NCBI RefSeq assembly: GCF_002155685.1
Contig: NZ_MUYK01000003.1
Location: 186,001-250,000 of the forward strand
Reading direction: 5' to 3'
DNA from: Erythrobacter colymbi
GTDB lineage: Bacteria > Pseudomonadota > Alphaproteobacteria > Sphingomonadales > Sphingomonadaceae
Length of the DNA: 64,000 nt
Part shown: piece by piece, positions 46,016 through 54,283 of the stretch
How positions within the stretch are numbered: position 1 is the stretch's first letter
Layout: each line of letters begins with the position of its first letter
Made by a program: the position numbers and the translations under genes
The notes under the pieces: generated by a model
Databases searched by the model: none
What the model was told of the DNA's origin: nothing
Seen by the model: the letters and a program-made list of their open reading frames with translations, nothing else

Positions 46016-46304
46016 GGTGGGCGATCCCTTTGACCCCCTCGGGCCGGAGCGCCCCTCGCAGGCTGTCCCCCCTGCCGATGCCGATCGCGCCGCGACGCCC
46101 ACCCGCGATGCGCTGTTCGGCGATGCTCCGGCCCAACCTTCCCGCCTGCTTTCGGCAGGCCGGCTGTCCCGGCTCGACGAGGAAATCGAAGCCTTGCGCC
46201 GCAACCCCGGCCCGTCGCAATCTCGCCGGGCAGTCACCCCCTCGGGCGAGGAGCGAGTCGCTCCGCTCGACCGGGTCAATTCGTTTCTCGATGGAGTAGC
46301 CTTC

Positions 46305-46988
46305 ATGGGCATTTTCAGCCGTACCCGCGACATTATTGCCGCCAATTTCAACGACATGCTCGACAAGGCGGATGACCCCTCGAAGATGATCCGCATGATC
46401 ATCCTCGAGATGGAGGAAACCCTGGTCGAAGTCCGCGCCAGCGCCGCGCGCACCATCGCCGACCAGAAGGAAATGCACCGCCACTGCGTGAAGCTCGACC
46501 GGCTCCAGGCCGACTGGGGCGAAAAGGCACAGCTCGCTCTGAGCAAAGATCGCGAAGATCTCGCCCGCGCCGCCCTCGTTGAAAAGAAGAAGGCCAGCGA
46601 CATGGCCGACCAGCTCAAGAGCGAGATCGCCGTGCTCGACGACGCCCTGCGCGCCTACGAGGAAGACATCGCCAAGCTGCAGCACCGCCTGCGCGAGGCC
46701 CGCAGCCGCCAGACCGCGATCGCCGCGCGCCTCGAAAGCGCCGAGAACCGCGTCAAGCTGCGCACCCTCATGAGCACCGAGCGCACCGATGAGGCGCTGG
46801 CGCGCTTCGACCAGCTCGAACGCCGCGTCGACTATGCCGAGGGCCGCGCCGATGCGCTGCGCATCGCCGAGGACGGCCCGCCGTCGCTCGCCGATGAAAT
46901 CGCAGCGCTCGCCGGTTCGGACGCGATCGACGACGAACTCGCCGCCATGAAGAAGGCGCTCGGCAAAACCGACAGCAAGGGGGAATAA
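46305..46988 (+). CDS. pspA: Phage shock protein A
   Basis: A 227-residue PspA/IM30 protein starting MGIFSRTRDIIAANFNDMLD (amphipathic membrane-sensing helix), then a long coiled coil (MIILEMEETLVEVRASAART and following). It binds stressed inner membrane as oligomers and, when free, inhibits PspF. GGAG lies 8 bp before the ATG. The frame is open upstream to a GTG at 46017, which would add 96 residues; see findings. Followed by pspB at 3 bp. Confidence 0.94.
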   Translation: MGIFSRTRDIIAANFNDMLDKADDPSKMIRMIILEMEETLVEVRASAARTIADQKEMHRHCVKLDRLQADWGEKAQLALSKDREDLARAALVEKKKASDMADQLKSEIAVLDDALRAYEEDIAKLQHRLREARSRQTAIAARLESAENRVKLRTLMSTERTDEALARFDQLERRVDYAEGRADALRIAEDGPPSLADEIAALAGSDAIDDELAAMKKALGKTDSKGE

Positions 46989-46991
46989 GCC

Positions 46992-47297
46992 ATGGAAATC
47001 GAAGGTGTCATGGCCATCGTAGCACTGTTCATCGGCCTGCCCTGGCTGGTGCTGCACTACATGACCAAGTGGAAGACCGCCCCCACCATCACCGCCGATG
47101 ACGAGGTGCTGCTCGACGAGCTCTACAACCTCGCCAAGCGACTGGACGAGCGGATGGACACGGTCGAGCGGCTGGTTGCCAGCGACGACCCGGGCTTTGC
47201 CCCCGCCCGCCGCCTGATCGCCGATCAGGAAAAGGACAACCAGCAGCTGCGCGAACTCGAAGCGCTGATTGCCGAGAAGAAAGGAACCCGCTCGTGA
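46992..47297 (+). CDS. pspB: Phage shock protein B
   Basis: A 101-residue protein: one membrane helix (VMAIVALFIGLPWLVLHYM), then a coiled segment ELYNLAKRLDERMDTVERLV with the PspB-type R-x5-E core. In E. coli, PspB with PspC senses envelope stress and recruits PspA. It overlaps pspC by 4 bp. Confidence 0.9.
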   Translation: MEIEGVMAIVALFIGLPWLVLHYMTKWKTAPTITADDEVLLDELYNLAKRLDERMDTVERLVASDDPGFAPARRLIADQEKDNQQLRELEALIAEKKGTRS

Positions 47298-47671
47298 ACA
47301 GCCCCCGCACCACGCTCTACCGCGACAAGCACAATGGCAAGCTCATGGGGGTTTGCGCCGGGATCGCCGATTACACCGGGGTCGACGTGTTCTGGATCCG
47401 GCTGATCGCCATCGGATCGCTGTTCGTCACCAGCGGCTCGTCGATCTTCGCCTACTTCATCGCCGGCTTCCTCCTGAACAAGAAGCCGCCCTACCTCTAC
47501 CGCGACGAGAGCGAGAAGAAGTACTGGCAGGGCGTCCGCCAGAGCCCGCGCCGCACCGCGCGCGAGATCAAGGCGAGCTTCCGCGACATCGACCGCCGCC
47601 TGGCCGCTGTCGAAGCCCATTACGTCAGCAGCAACCCGCGCCTGACCGCCGAGATCGAGCGGCTGCGCTAA
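47294..47671 (+). CDS. pspC: Phage shock protein C
   Basis: A 125-residue PspC: YRDKHNGKLMGVCAGIADYT is the PspC domain start; WIRLIAIGSLFVTSGSSIFA and YFIAGFLLNKKPP form the membrane part. A C-terminal amphipathic segment (REIKASFRDIDRRLAAVEAH) is present. Partner of PspB. A group of PspB-like genes follows. Confidence 0.92.
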   Translation: MNSPRTTLYRDKHNGKLMGVCAGIADYTGVDVFWIRLIAIGSLFVTSGSSIFAYFIAGFLLNKKPPYLYRDESEKKYWQGVRQSPRRTAREIKASFRDIDRRLAAVEAHYVSSNPRLTAEIERLR

Positions 47672-47703
47672 CCCGATACCCGTAAGAACAGGGGACTGAA
47701 ATC

Positions 47704-48015
47704 ATGGAAGGCATGATTGCACTGATGATCCCGATCATCGCTCTGATGATCCCGGTGATCGCGCTCTGGACCAAGCACCAGCAGAAGATGGCCGAACTGC
47801 AGGTCGGCGCCACCGCCGAGAAGACCGCCGAGAAGGCCGCGCAATACGCGAGCCAGATCGCGCGGCTCGAAGACCGGGTGCAGGTGCTCGAGCGCATCGT
47901 CACCGATCGCGGCTACGACATCGCCACCCAGATCGAAGCGCTGCGCGACCAGCGCCGGGTGGACGACCTGGGCGCCGGCATCCCGCTCGGCCTCGAGAAC
48001 AAGGAGCGCGTGTGA
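47704..48015 (+). CDS. PspB-like small membrane/coiled-coil protein 1
   Basis: A 103-residue protein: N-terminal helix MIALMIPIIALMIPVIALWT, then an Ala/Glu coiled segment and the repeat motif RVQVLERIVTDRGYDIATQI-EALR. The motif resembles the PspB C-terminus (RxxxLExI...). It overlaps the next start (TGATG). Role in stress sensing is inferred from the operon. Confidence 0.82.
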   Translation: MEGMIALMIPIIALMIPVIALWTKHQQKMAELQVGATAEKTAEKAAQYASQIARLEDRVQVLERIVTDRGYDIATQIEALRDQRRVDDLGAGIPLGLENKERV

Positions 48016-48341
48016 TGTTTCATGATGGACCCGGCTTCATCGGCACGATCGTGCTGATCTGCACCCTCGGCTGGCTCGCCAACAACTGGATCCGCGCCAA
48101 GCACGGCTACCCGCTCGAGGACGAGTGGGGCGGCAAGACCGCCAAGCCCGACAATGGCGAGACCCTGCGTCTCAAGGCCGAGAACAAGGCGCTCCACGAG
48201 AAGGTCGATGCCATGCAGGACCGCCTCGTGGTGCTCGAGAAGATCGTCACCGACCGCGGCTACTCGCTCGCGGCCGAGATCGAAGCCCTGCGCGACGACG
48301 GCGGCGTGCCGCTCGGCCTGACGAAGAAGGAGCGCGTGTGA
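48015..48341 (+). CDS. PspB-like small membrane/coiled-coil protein 2
   Basis: A 108-residue protein, ATG sharing one base with the previous stop. One membrane helix (FIGTIVLICTLGWLANNWI), a short linker (HGYPLEDEWGG), a coiled segment and RLVVLEKIVTDRGYSLAAEI-EALR. The GYPLE linker recurs in the next gene. Confidence 0.82.
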   Translation: MFHDGPGFIGTIVLICTLGWLANNWIRAKHGYPLEDEWGGKTAKPDNGETLRLKAENKALHEKVDAMQDRLVVLEKIVTDRGYSLAAEIEALRDDGGVPLGLTKKERV

Positions 48342-48700
48342 TGGAGAACATCGACGTCCTGCTGCCCTACCTCGGCTACATCATCACCGGTGCCTTTGCA
48401 CTCGGCGCACTGGGGATCCTGGCCTCGTTCCAGACCACCCGGATGAAGATCAAGAACGGCTATCCGCTCGAGGGGATGTGGGGCCAGTCGCTCAAGCCCG
48501 GCTCCGACAAGGAGACTGCGCACCGCGTCACCCTGCTGACCCAGGAAAACGCCGAACTGCGCGCCGAGCTCGGCAGCATCAAGGACCGCCTCGCCAATGT
48601 CGAGCGGATCGTGACTGACGGCGGCTACCACCTCGGTGCCGAGATCGACGCCCTGCGCGACCGCGCGCTGGAAGGGCTCAAGGACAAGGGGAAGGCCTGA
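48341..48700 (+). CDS. PspB-like small membrane/coiled-coil protein 3
   Basis: A 119-residue protein: helix YLGYIITGAFALGALGILAS, linker NGYPLEGMWG, then RLANVERIVTDGGYHLGAEI-DALR. Closest to protein 2 by linker and motif, suggesting duplication. Overlaps the next start. Confidence 0.82.
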   Translation: MENIDVLLPYLGYIITGAFALGALGILASFQTTRMKIKNGYPLEGMWGQSLKPGSDKETAHRVTLLTQENAELRAELGSIKDRLANVERIVTDGGYHLGAEIDALRDRALEGLKDKGKA

Positions 48701-48990
48701 TGCCTGAATCGGCCATCATCGCGACGACGATCATCGCCCTCGCCCTGATCATCGGCATGAGCCTCAACGGGATTGTCGACAAGGTCATGAGCGGCCGGCG
48801 GCAGCGCCACGCCCTTCCCGACGAAGGCGCCGCAGGTCCGGTCGTACGCGAGATCGCCGAGCGCCAGCAGCAGATCGAGGATCGCCTGCGGGTGCTCGAA
48901 CGGATCGCCACCGACCGTGGCAACCTTCTCGCCGACGAGATCGAGGCACTGCGCCGCGAGACAAAGGTTATCGAGGTGACTGCATCATGA
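48700..48990 (+). CDS. PspB-like small membrane/coiled-coil protein 4
   Basis: A 96-residue protein: helix AIIATTIIALALIIGMSLNG, then RLRVLERIATDRGNLLADEI-EALRR. Overlaps the next gene by 4 bp. Confidence 0.8.
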   Translation: MPESAIIATTIIALALIIGMSLNGIVDKVMSGRRQRHALPDEGAAGPVVREIAERQQQIEDRLRVLERIATDRGNLLADEIEALRRETKVIEVTAS

Positions 48991-49298
48991 GCAGCTGGGC
49001 GATCGTGGCGATCATGGCGATGCTGATCTGGGGCGTCGTCTCGATGACCCGGGCCAAGGCCGGGATCGTCCGCGACAAGTACGGCAACCAGAGCCTCGCC
49101 CCGCGCGACGACGGCGCCGCCCAGGCCGCGCTCGATGCCGCACGCCGCGAGATCGACGAGCTGCGCGAGCGCATCCATGTGCTCGAGCGGATCGCCACCG
49201 ATGCCAACTCCGGCGACGCGCGCGAACAGGCGCGGATCGCCGCCGAAATCGAAGCCCTGCGGACCATTCCCGCACAGAAGAAGGAACCGAGCGAATGA
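48987..49298 (+). CDS. PspB-like small membrane/coiled-coil protein 5
   Basis: A 103-residue protein: helix WAIVAIMAMLIWGVVSM, then RIHVLERIATDANSGDAREQ and a late EIEALR. The motif is split by an 8-residue insertion relative to its neighbours. Overlaps the next gene by 4 bp. Confidence 0.8.
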   Translation: MSSWAIVAIMAMLIWGVVSMTRAKAGIVRDKYGNQSLAPRDDGAAQAALDAARREIDELRERIHVLERIATDANSGDAREQARIAAEIEALRTIPAQKKEPSE

Positions 49299-49546
49299 TG
49301 GCGCCCCTTCTCGATCCCACGCTGGTGCTGACCGGCGGCGGCCTTATCGGCCTTGTCGTGATCGCCGCAGCCCTGCTGCGCGCCTGGCACGGCTGGCTCG
49401 ACCTCAAGCGCCAGGAGCTTGACCGCGCCCTGCCCCGAACCCCGGGCGAGGAAGGCTCCGGCATGGGCACCGCGCGGATCGAACTGGCTGATCTCAAAGA
49501 GAGAATCCGCAAGCTCGAAGCCATCGCCAGCGGGGTGGAGCTGTGA
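49295..49546 (+). CDS. PspB-like small membrane/coiled-coil protein 6
   Basis: An 83-residue protein: helix LTGGGLIGLVVIAAALLRAW, then RIELADLKERIRKLEAIAS, a shortened form of the motif without EIEALR. Overlaps the next gene by 4 bp. Confidence 0.78.
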   Translation: MMAPLLDPTLVLTGGGLIGLVVIAAALLRAWHGWLDLKRQELDRALPRTPGEEGSGMGTARIELADLKERIRKLEAIASGVEL

Positions 49547-49719
49547 GCAGCGCGAAGGGCACCGCCGCGCAGGCCGGCATCAGCCTCGGGACCGCGATCG
49601 CCGTCGCGATCAGCTGGAGCGTCAACAAGTCGATCGTCTGGGCGATCATCCACGGCTTCTTCAGCTGGTTCTACGTGATCTACTACGCCCTCACCCGCCC
49701 GGGTGGCCTCGCCGGCTGA
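49543..49719 (+). CDS. Small hydrophobic protein, last gene of the psp operon
   Basis: A 58-residue protein with a GTG start overlapping the previous stop (GTGA). Two hydrophobic stretches (AGISLGTAIAVAISW; IVWAIIHGFFSWFYVIYYAL) with few charges suggest an inner-membrane hairpin. No PspB-like motif. Position and overlap support a real gene. Confidence 0.7.
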   Translation: MSSAKGTAAQAGISLGTAIAVAISWSVNKSIVWAIIHGFFSWFYVIYYALTRPGGLAG

Positions 49720-49762
49720 GACCCCCTTTGCGTTGGAGCCCCGCCCCGTTTAAGGGCGGCCC

Positions 49763-50173
49763 ATGCGCACCCTTTCCGACATTCTCGAGGAGTACGAATT
49801 CCTCGAAGGCGACGAGCGCTACGGCCTGCTGATCGAGCTTGGCCGCAGCCTCGAGCCGATGCCCGATGCCCTCAAGACCGACGCCACGCTGGTGCGCGGA
49901 TGCTCGGCCTCTGTATGGGTCTACCCCGCCGGCTCGGAGGCCGAGCGGCTCCATTTCCTAGCCGACAGCAATGCCGCGATCACCAAGGGGATCGTCGCCC
50001 TCGTCATCGCCGCGGTGCAGGACCGGCCCGCCGCCGAGGTGGCAGCGATGGACGTGATGGGCGCGCTCGCCCCCTTCGATCTCAGGAACCAGCTTTCCAG
50101 CAACCGCACCCAGGGCGTGCCCAACATGATCGCGCTGGTGAAGGAACATGCCGCGAGGATCGCCGCCGGGTAA
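49763..50173 (+). CDS. sufE: SufE family Fe-S assembly protein
   Basis: A 136-residue SufE: LLIELGRSLEPMP, then DATLVRGCSASVWVY with the sulfur-accepting Cys47, and a C-terminal RTQGVPNMIALVKEHA. It takes persulfide from SufS. No suf genes adjoin. Starts 43 bp after the psp operon on the same strand. Confidence 0.93.
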   Translation: MRTLSDILEEYEFLEGDERYGLLIELGRSLEPMPDALKTDATLVRGCSASVWVYPAGSEAERLHFLADSNAAITKGIVALVIAAVQDRPAAEVAAMDVMGALAPFDLRNQLSSNRTQGVPNMIALVKEHAARIAAG

Positions 50174-50187
50174 GCCCCGCCGGGCAA

Positions 50188-50203
50188 TGTTTCACGTGAA
50201 ACG
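50188..50203. other. parS-like site 3 (TGTTTCACGTGAAACG)
   Basis: Fifteen of sixteen bases match the general parS palindrome, with the perfect core GTTTCACGTGAAAC. It lies just after sufE, in a 146-bp intergenic region. Confidence 0.85.
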
Positions 50204-50222
50204 GCTCTGCTGAACTGCCTCT

Positions 50223-50297
50223 GGACCGCGCCGAAACGGGGCTGGACCGCGCTGGCGGGGGTCTGGAGGGGGTCTGAGAGGGGTCTGGCAGGAGTCG
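50223..50297 (-). repeat. Array of ~11-bp units next to parS-like site 3
   Basis: On the plus strand the units read GGAGGGGGTCT (reverse complement AGACCCCCTCC), with clear copies at 50254, 50265, 50276 and 50287, each 11 bp apart, and looser copies from 50223. Relative to the parS site the array is inverted compared with sites 1 and 2. Confidence 0.75.
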
Positions 50298-50319
50298 GCG
50301 AGGACGCTCTCCCGCCTGT

Positions 50320-50715
50320 TCAGACTTCTGCCTCGACCGCGGCCTCGGCCGACAACTTCACCTCGATCTGGCGCACCATTTCAAAGGGGCCGCTCCACTC
50401 CGCCATGATCCAGCGGCCGGTAATGACATTCCCGTCATCGCTCAGGCTTCCGGCATAGGCGACCGGCTCGTCATATTCCTCGCCTGCGCCGTGGTAGATC
50501 TTGAGGAAATCGACCCGGTTGCCCGAACGCGCACCTTCGAGCGTCGCGTACGCCGTTTCGGGGCGGAACTCGTTGGGCTCGATGATCGTGCCGCTGATGT
50601 GCCCGCCACTATCGGCAATCTCGGCAACGAAGGGCGTCACCGGCCCGGCCTCGGCGACCGGGGGATAGGCATAGACGCCGTCCCATTTGCCCGAGAGGTC
50701 CGCTCCGCCGTTCAA
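50320..50715 (-). CDS. Hypothetical protein, upstream overlap region of crtZ
   Basis: A 131-residue soluble protein with a beta-rich pattern (LSGKWDGVYAYPP; GGHISGTIIEPNEF; GNVITGRWIMAEWSGPFEMV), lipocalin-like in rhythm. No signal peptide. Not recognised. It lies 6 bp downstream of crtZ on the same strand, so it may be co-transcribed. Confidence 0.65.
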   Translation of the reverse strand: MNGGADLSGKWDGVYAYPPVAEAGPVTPFVAEIADSGGHISGTIIEPNEFRPETAYATLEGARSGNRVDFLKIYHGAGEEYDEPVAYAGSLSDDGNVITGRWIMAEWSGPFEMVRQIEVKLSAEAAVEAEV

Positions 50716-50721
50716 GCGCGC

Positions 50722-51261
50722 TCACATATTCCGGCCGACCACCTCGAAGGCATCGTCGCCGCCCGCACCGGCGCTGTCGCGCACCACGGCGAGGCCCGCT
50801 TCCTTCTGCGCCTTCAGCTCGGCCTTGAGCTTGGCCGGATCGCGCGCGAAGACGAAGCCGAAGCTCACCCCGCCCTCTTTCCCGATCGTCGCATGGTGGA
50901 GCTTGTGCGCCTGCACCAGCCGCTTGGCGTAGCCCTTGCGCGGCACCCAGCGCCAGTAGCGCTGGTGGACGAGGCCATCATGCACCAGCGTGTAGATCAC
51001 CCCGTAGAGCGTGATCCCGACTGCGGTCCACCACATCCAGTCCCAGTAGAGCGAGCCGAAGATATACATCGCGGCGTTGATCGTGCCGAACACCACCGCG
51101 AACAGATCGTTCTTCTCCAGCACGTTGTCGTGCGGCTCGTGATGGTCGCGGTGCCAGCCCCAGCCCCAGCCATGCATGATGTACTTGTGCGCGTACCACG
51201 CGAACAGCTCCATGCCGATCAGCGCGGCAAGGACGGTAGCGGCGGGCTCGAGCCAGCTCAT
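50722..51261 (-). CDS. crtZ: Beta-carotene hydroxylase
   Basis: A 179-residue CrtZ with the histidine clusters HKYIMHG, HRDHHEPHD, HDGLVHQR and HKLHHA that bind di-iron, spread over four membrane helices. It hydroxylates beta-ionone rings at C3. Translationally coupled to the upstream ketolase gene (4-bp overlap). Confidence 0.93.
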   Translation of the reverse strand: MSWLEPAATVLAALIGMELFAWYAHKYIMHGWGWGWHRDHHEPHDNVLEKNDLFAVVFGTINAAMYIFGSLYWDWMWWTAVGITLYGVIYTLVHDGLVHQRYWRWVPRKGYAKRLVQAHKLHHATIGKEGGVSFGFVFARDPAKLKAELKAQKEAGLAVVRDSAGAGGDDAFEVVGRNM

Positions 51262-52049
51262 GCGGGTACCTTCTCGGTCAGTTCAACACGGCCCACCCCG
51301 GCGCGGCGCGCGGCCGGCAGCGCCCACCACGGCACGTCGGGGCGGCGGTGGTGTTCGAGATGATAGCCGAAATGGAAGCAGGATGCGAGGCTCGCCAGCG
51401 TGCCGAAATCATCGGAGCGGGCGTTGTGATGGTCGGCAAAACCGCCCCCGCTCTCGCCGGCGCCGGGCAGATGGCGGTGGGTGCGGAAGGTGCCGAAGTA
51501 GAACAGCTGGAGCGAGGACGCGAGCGCAGGCAGCCCGTAGAGCATCACGATCTGCACCATCGGGATATCCAGCACCAGCCAGTAGATCCCGACCACGGTG
51601 TGGACGAACAGGATCGACTGCCAGCCGAAATAGCGGCGGAAGAAGGTCGCATACCAGCGCCAGAAATCCCCGGGGTTGTTCTCGTCGAAATCGGGGTCGC
51701 CCGCATGGCCCGCCAGCTTGTGGTGGGTGAGATGCGCATCGCGCAGATGCTTCCAGCCGAAGCCTGCATAGAGCGCCAGCAGCACCGTGCCGATCGCGCC
51801 GTTCACAGCCGGGCGGCCGGGCACCAGCGTGCCGTGCATCGCATCGTGGCAGACGATGAAGACCCCGACCGATAGCCAGCACTGCACCGCCGCCATCACC
51901 AGCGCGAGCGGCCAGTTGGTCCACGAAAGCTCGAACACGAACATCGCATAGGCGTGGATCGACAGCCAGCTGCCGGCAATCGCCAGCGCAAGCGCAAGGC
52001 CGATGGCGCGCTGGAAGCTCCGCTCGGGAAGGGCGAAATGCGGGTTCAT
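51258..52049 (-). CDS. crtW: Beta-carotene ketolase (CrtW-type fatty-acid-desaturase-like)
   Basis: A 263-residue membrane di-iron enzyme: VCHDAMHGTL, HLTHHKLAGH and the C-terminal FHFGYHLEHHRRPDVPWWAL match CrtW ketolases. It adds the C4 keto group to carotenoid rings. With crtZ it would make hydroxylated ketocarotenoids. The start at 52049 is the family start; the frame continues upstream. Confidence 0.88.
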   Translation of the reverse strand: MNPHFALPERSFQRAIGLALALAIAGSWLSIHAYAMFVFELSWTNWPLALVMAAVQCWLSVGVFIVCHDAMHGTLVPGRPAVNGAIGTVLLALYAGFGWKHLRDAHLTHHKLAGHAGDPDFDENNPGDFWRWYATFFRRYFGWQSILFVHTVVGIYWLVLDIPMVQIVMLYGLPALASSLQLFYFGTFRTHRHLPGAGESGGGFADHHNARSDDFGTLASLASCFHFGYHLEHHRRPDVPWWALPAARRAGVGRVELTEKVPA

Positions 52050-52132
52050 CCCGGATGATACGGGCGCAGGCGGCATGGGGTTGCGTATAGAAGTCTGGCG
52101 CGCGGGCGCAATTGCGTTTGGCGCGCGGCGGA

Positions 52133-52414
52133 TCACCCGACCCGCACGCCCTTCCAGAAGGCGATGCGCCCCGCGATCTCGGCGGCGGCGGGCTTGGGAT
52201 CGGGATAGTACCACGCGGCATCGGGATTGGTCGCGCCCTCCACTTGCAGCGAATGGTAGGAGGCCACGCCCTTCCACGGGCAGGTGGTGCGGGTGCTGCT
52301 CGGGACGAGGTATTCCGCGCGCACATCGGCGGGCGGGAAATAGTGATTGCCCTCGACCACCACCGTCGCATCGCTTTCGGCGATCACGACGCCGTTCCAC
52401 ACTGCCTTGACCAT
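52133..52414 (-). CDS. DUF427 family protein
   Basis: A 93-residue protein: MVKAVWNGVVIAESDATVVV, NHYFPPADVRAEYL and TTCPWKGVASYHSL are the DUF427 signature. A strong GGAGGGGAG lies before the ATG. Cytoplasmic, function unknown. Confidence 0.9.
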   Translation of the reverse strand: MVKAVWNGVVIAESDATVVVEGNHYFPPADVRAEYLVPSSTRTTCPWKGVASYHSLQVEGATNPDAAWYYPDPKPAAAEIAGRIAFWKGVRVG

Positions 52415-52604
52415 TGGCTCCCCTCCGCTCGATTGCACCTGCGCGCCCAGTGTCGGCCCATTCGCGCCCCGGCGCAAGCCGCGGCGCGGCGGCGTTAACC
52501 GCCGCGCGAAAACCTGTCCGCCAACGGGACGCGGAGCCTTCAACCCCTTCGAATCGCTCGCCTTGGCCGCTTACATCCGGGCGCGTGCAACAGGGGTCAC
52601 CGGC

Positions 52605-53702
52605 ATGAAGGGTCTGAAGGTTTCAAGCGACACGTCCGCCTATGAGGTGCGGGCCGAGCTGGATGCGGACGGCCGCCTCGCCGCGCCCTGCCTTGCCGCG
52701 GCGCTGGGCATGATCGACCGCCACGGTCTCGTGATCCTCACAGGCCTGATGTCCGAGGCCGAGGCGGACGAGGGGCTGGGCCTGATCCGCCAGACGATCG
52801 AGGACCCGGGCCGCGACAAGTGCACCTTCGCCAGCGAGGTCGACAACCGCTACCTGCGCCGCGATTTCTGCGCCCTGCCCGCGAGCACGCCGGTGATGGA
52901 CTTCGCCAGCCGGCTGACCCGGCGGCTGGAGGGCGTCTTCACCGAATATTGCGGCCGCACGCACCCGCTGCTCGAGGTGATCACCCTGACGAGCTACCTC
53001 GGCTCCTCGCACCAGTATATCCACCGCGACCCGCCCGGCGTCATCAGCCTGATCGCGGCGGTGGAGGATATCACCGAGCAGCAGGGCGGCACTCTGTTCG
53101 TCCCCGGCACACACAAGTTCGGCGGGGCGGAGAAGCGGCATGGCGGGCAGGCGTACGCCCTGATGGAGCTGTGGCGGCGGCAGGCGAATATCCGCGTGCT
53201 GATGCACAACCTTGCCAAGCTGTGGCTGATGCGCACTTCGGACACCGCCCCGCTCGCACCCGGAGAGCTGCGGGACCGCGTGTTCTCGGCCAGGTGGGAC
53301 GATCACCAGCCCAACCTGCTGCGCTTCGTGCTCGGCAAGAACAGCCAGTTCAGCCTGGCGATGCTGGGGCCGAAGACGCTGTGGCAGCTATTCCGTCGCC
53401 GCAAGACGCTGCCGGGGATGTTCCACGCGGTGCAGACCGCGCCGCGCAAGGGCACGGTGATAATCTATCGCAGCGACCTGCTCCATGCCGGGCCCGACAA
53501 CCGCTCGGCCACCCCGCGCCGGTTCTTCGGCCTGAGCTTCGCGCGCGACATCATCGACCGCGACGAATGGCTCGACGGCTATTCCCCGCACCCCGATCTG
53601 CGCGCGAACCCGCTCAGCCTCGGCGATGTGCTGGATTACCGCGCGCCGTCTGGTACCGGCGCGGCGCGGCCCGCCGCGCTCGCCGGGATGGCGGAAAACT
53701 GA
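52605..53702 (+). CDS. Phytanoyl-CoA dioxygenase (PhyH)-like Fe(II)/2-oxoglutarate oxygenase
   Basis: A 365-residue protein. SSHQYIHRDPPG gives the H-x-D iron ligands, and LLHAGPDNRSATPRRFFGLS the distal His and the Arg that binds 2-oxoglutarate. GGTLFVPGTHKFGG is a typical core strand. A 70-residue helical insertion (about 190-260, RRQANIRVLMHNLAKLWLMR) precedes the distal motif. The substrate is unknown. The frame is open earlier; ATG 52605 begins the conserved part. Confidence 0.82.
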   Translation: MKGLKVSSDTSAYEVRAELDADGRLAAPCLAAALGMIDRHGLVILTGLMSEAEADEGLGLIRQTIEDPGRDKCTFASEVDNRYLRRDFCALPASTPVMDFASRLTRRLEGVFTEYCGRTHPLLEVITLTSYLGSSHQYIHRDPPGVISLIAAVEDITEQQGGTLFVPGTHKFGGAEKRHGGQAYALMELWRRQANIRVLMHNLAKLWLMRTSDTAPLAPGELRDRVFSARWDDHQPNLLRFVLGKNSQFSLAMLGPKTLWQLFRRRKTLPGMFHAVQTAPRKGTVIIYRSDLLHAGPDNRSATPRRFFGLSFARDIIDRDEWLDGYSPHPDLRANPLSLGDVLDYRAPSGTGAARPAALAGMAEN

Positions 53703-53844
53703 TCCACTTTAGGGACACGGATCAGACTCGCGGCATCTTCGCGCGCTTCCGGCAGGGGAGAGAGCGAATGCCGAACGAGGGGCAGTGTCAAAGGGAAGAT
53801 GGGGCGGGCGGCTCGCACAGGCGCGCCGCAAGCGGGTGCCGGCC

Positions 53845-54252
53845 ATGAGCATCATCCGACCGTCCAGCGAATTTGTCGCCGACCGGCGCTGGGCGCTGCG
53901 GCGCGGGATCGAGCTGGCCGCAGACCTTTCGGATTCGAGCGGGATGACCTGCGCCGCGCTGGTGACCGACATTTCGGAAGAAGGCTGCATGATCCGCTTC
54001 GCCAAGGGGCAGGATCTGGTGCGCGACCGCCTTCACTCGATCAAGATCTCCGGGCTCGAAGCGCTTGCCGCTTACGTCATCTGGTGCGCCGAGGGCAAAG
54101 CCGGGGTCGCCTTCAGCGAGCCGCTCCACCCGGCGACGGTGCAGAACCTGGTGATGAAATCGCACTACGCCCGGATCAGCCGTCACATGGCGCTGAAAGA
54201 GGGTGCACTCGAACGCCTGCCCGCGCTCCCGCCCTTCCCTTTCGGGGAGTGA
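53845..54252 (+). CDS. PilZ domain protein
   Basis: A 135-residue protein: DRRWALRRGIELAADL is the R-x3-R element and VTDISEEGCMIRF the D-x-S-x2-G element. The third PilZ gene in the window; similar length to the pair at 43-44 kb. An upstream GTG (53785) would add 20 residues, but I prefer the ATG. Confidence 0.8.
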   Translation: MSIIRPSSEFVADRRWALRRGIELAADLSDSSGMTCAALVTDISEEGCMIRFAKGQDLVRDRLHSIKISGLEALAAYVIWCAEGKAGVAFSEPLHPATVQNLVMKSHYARISRHMALKEGALERLPALPPFPFGE

Positions 54253-54283
54253 CGGGGCGGAGGGCGGGCGCGCTCGTGCCGGC

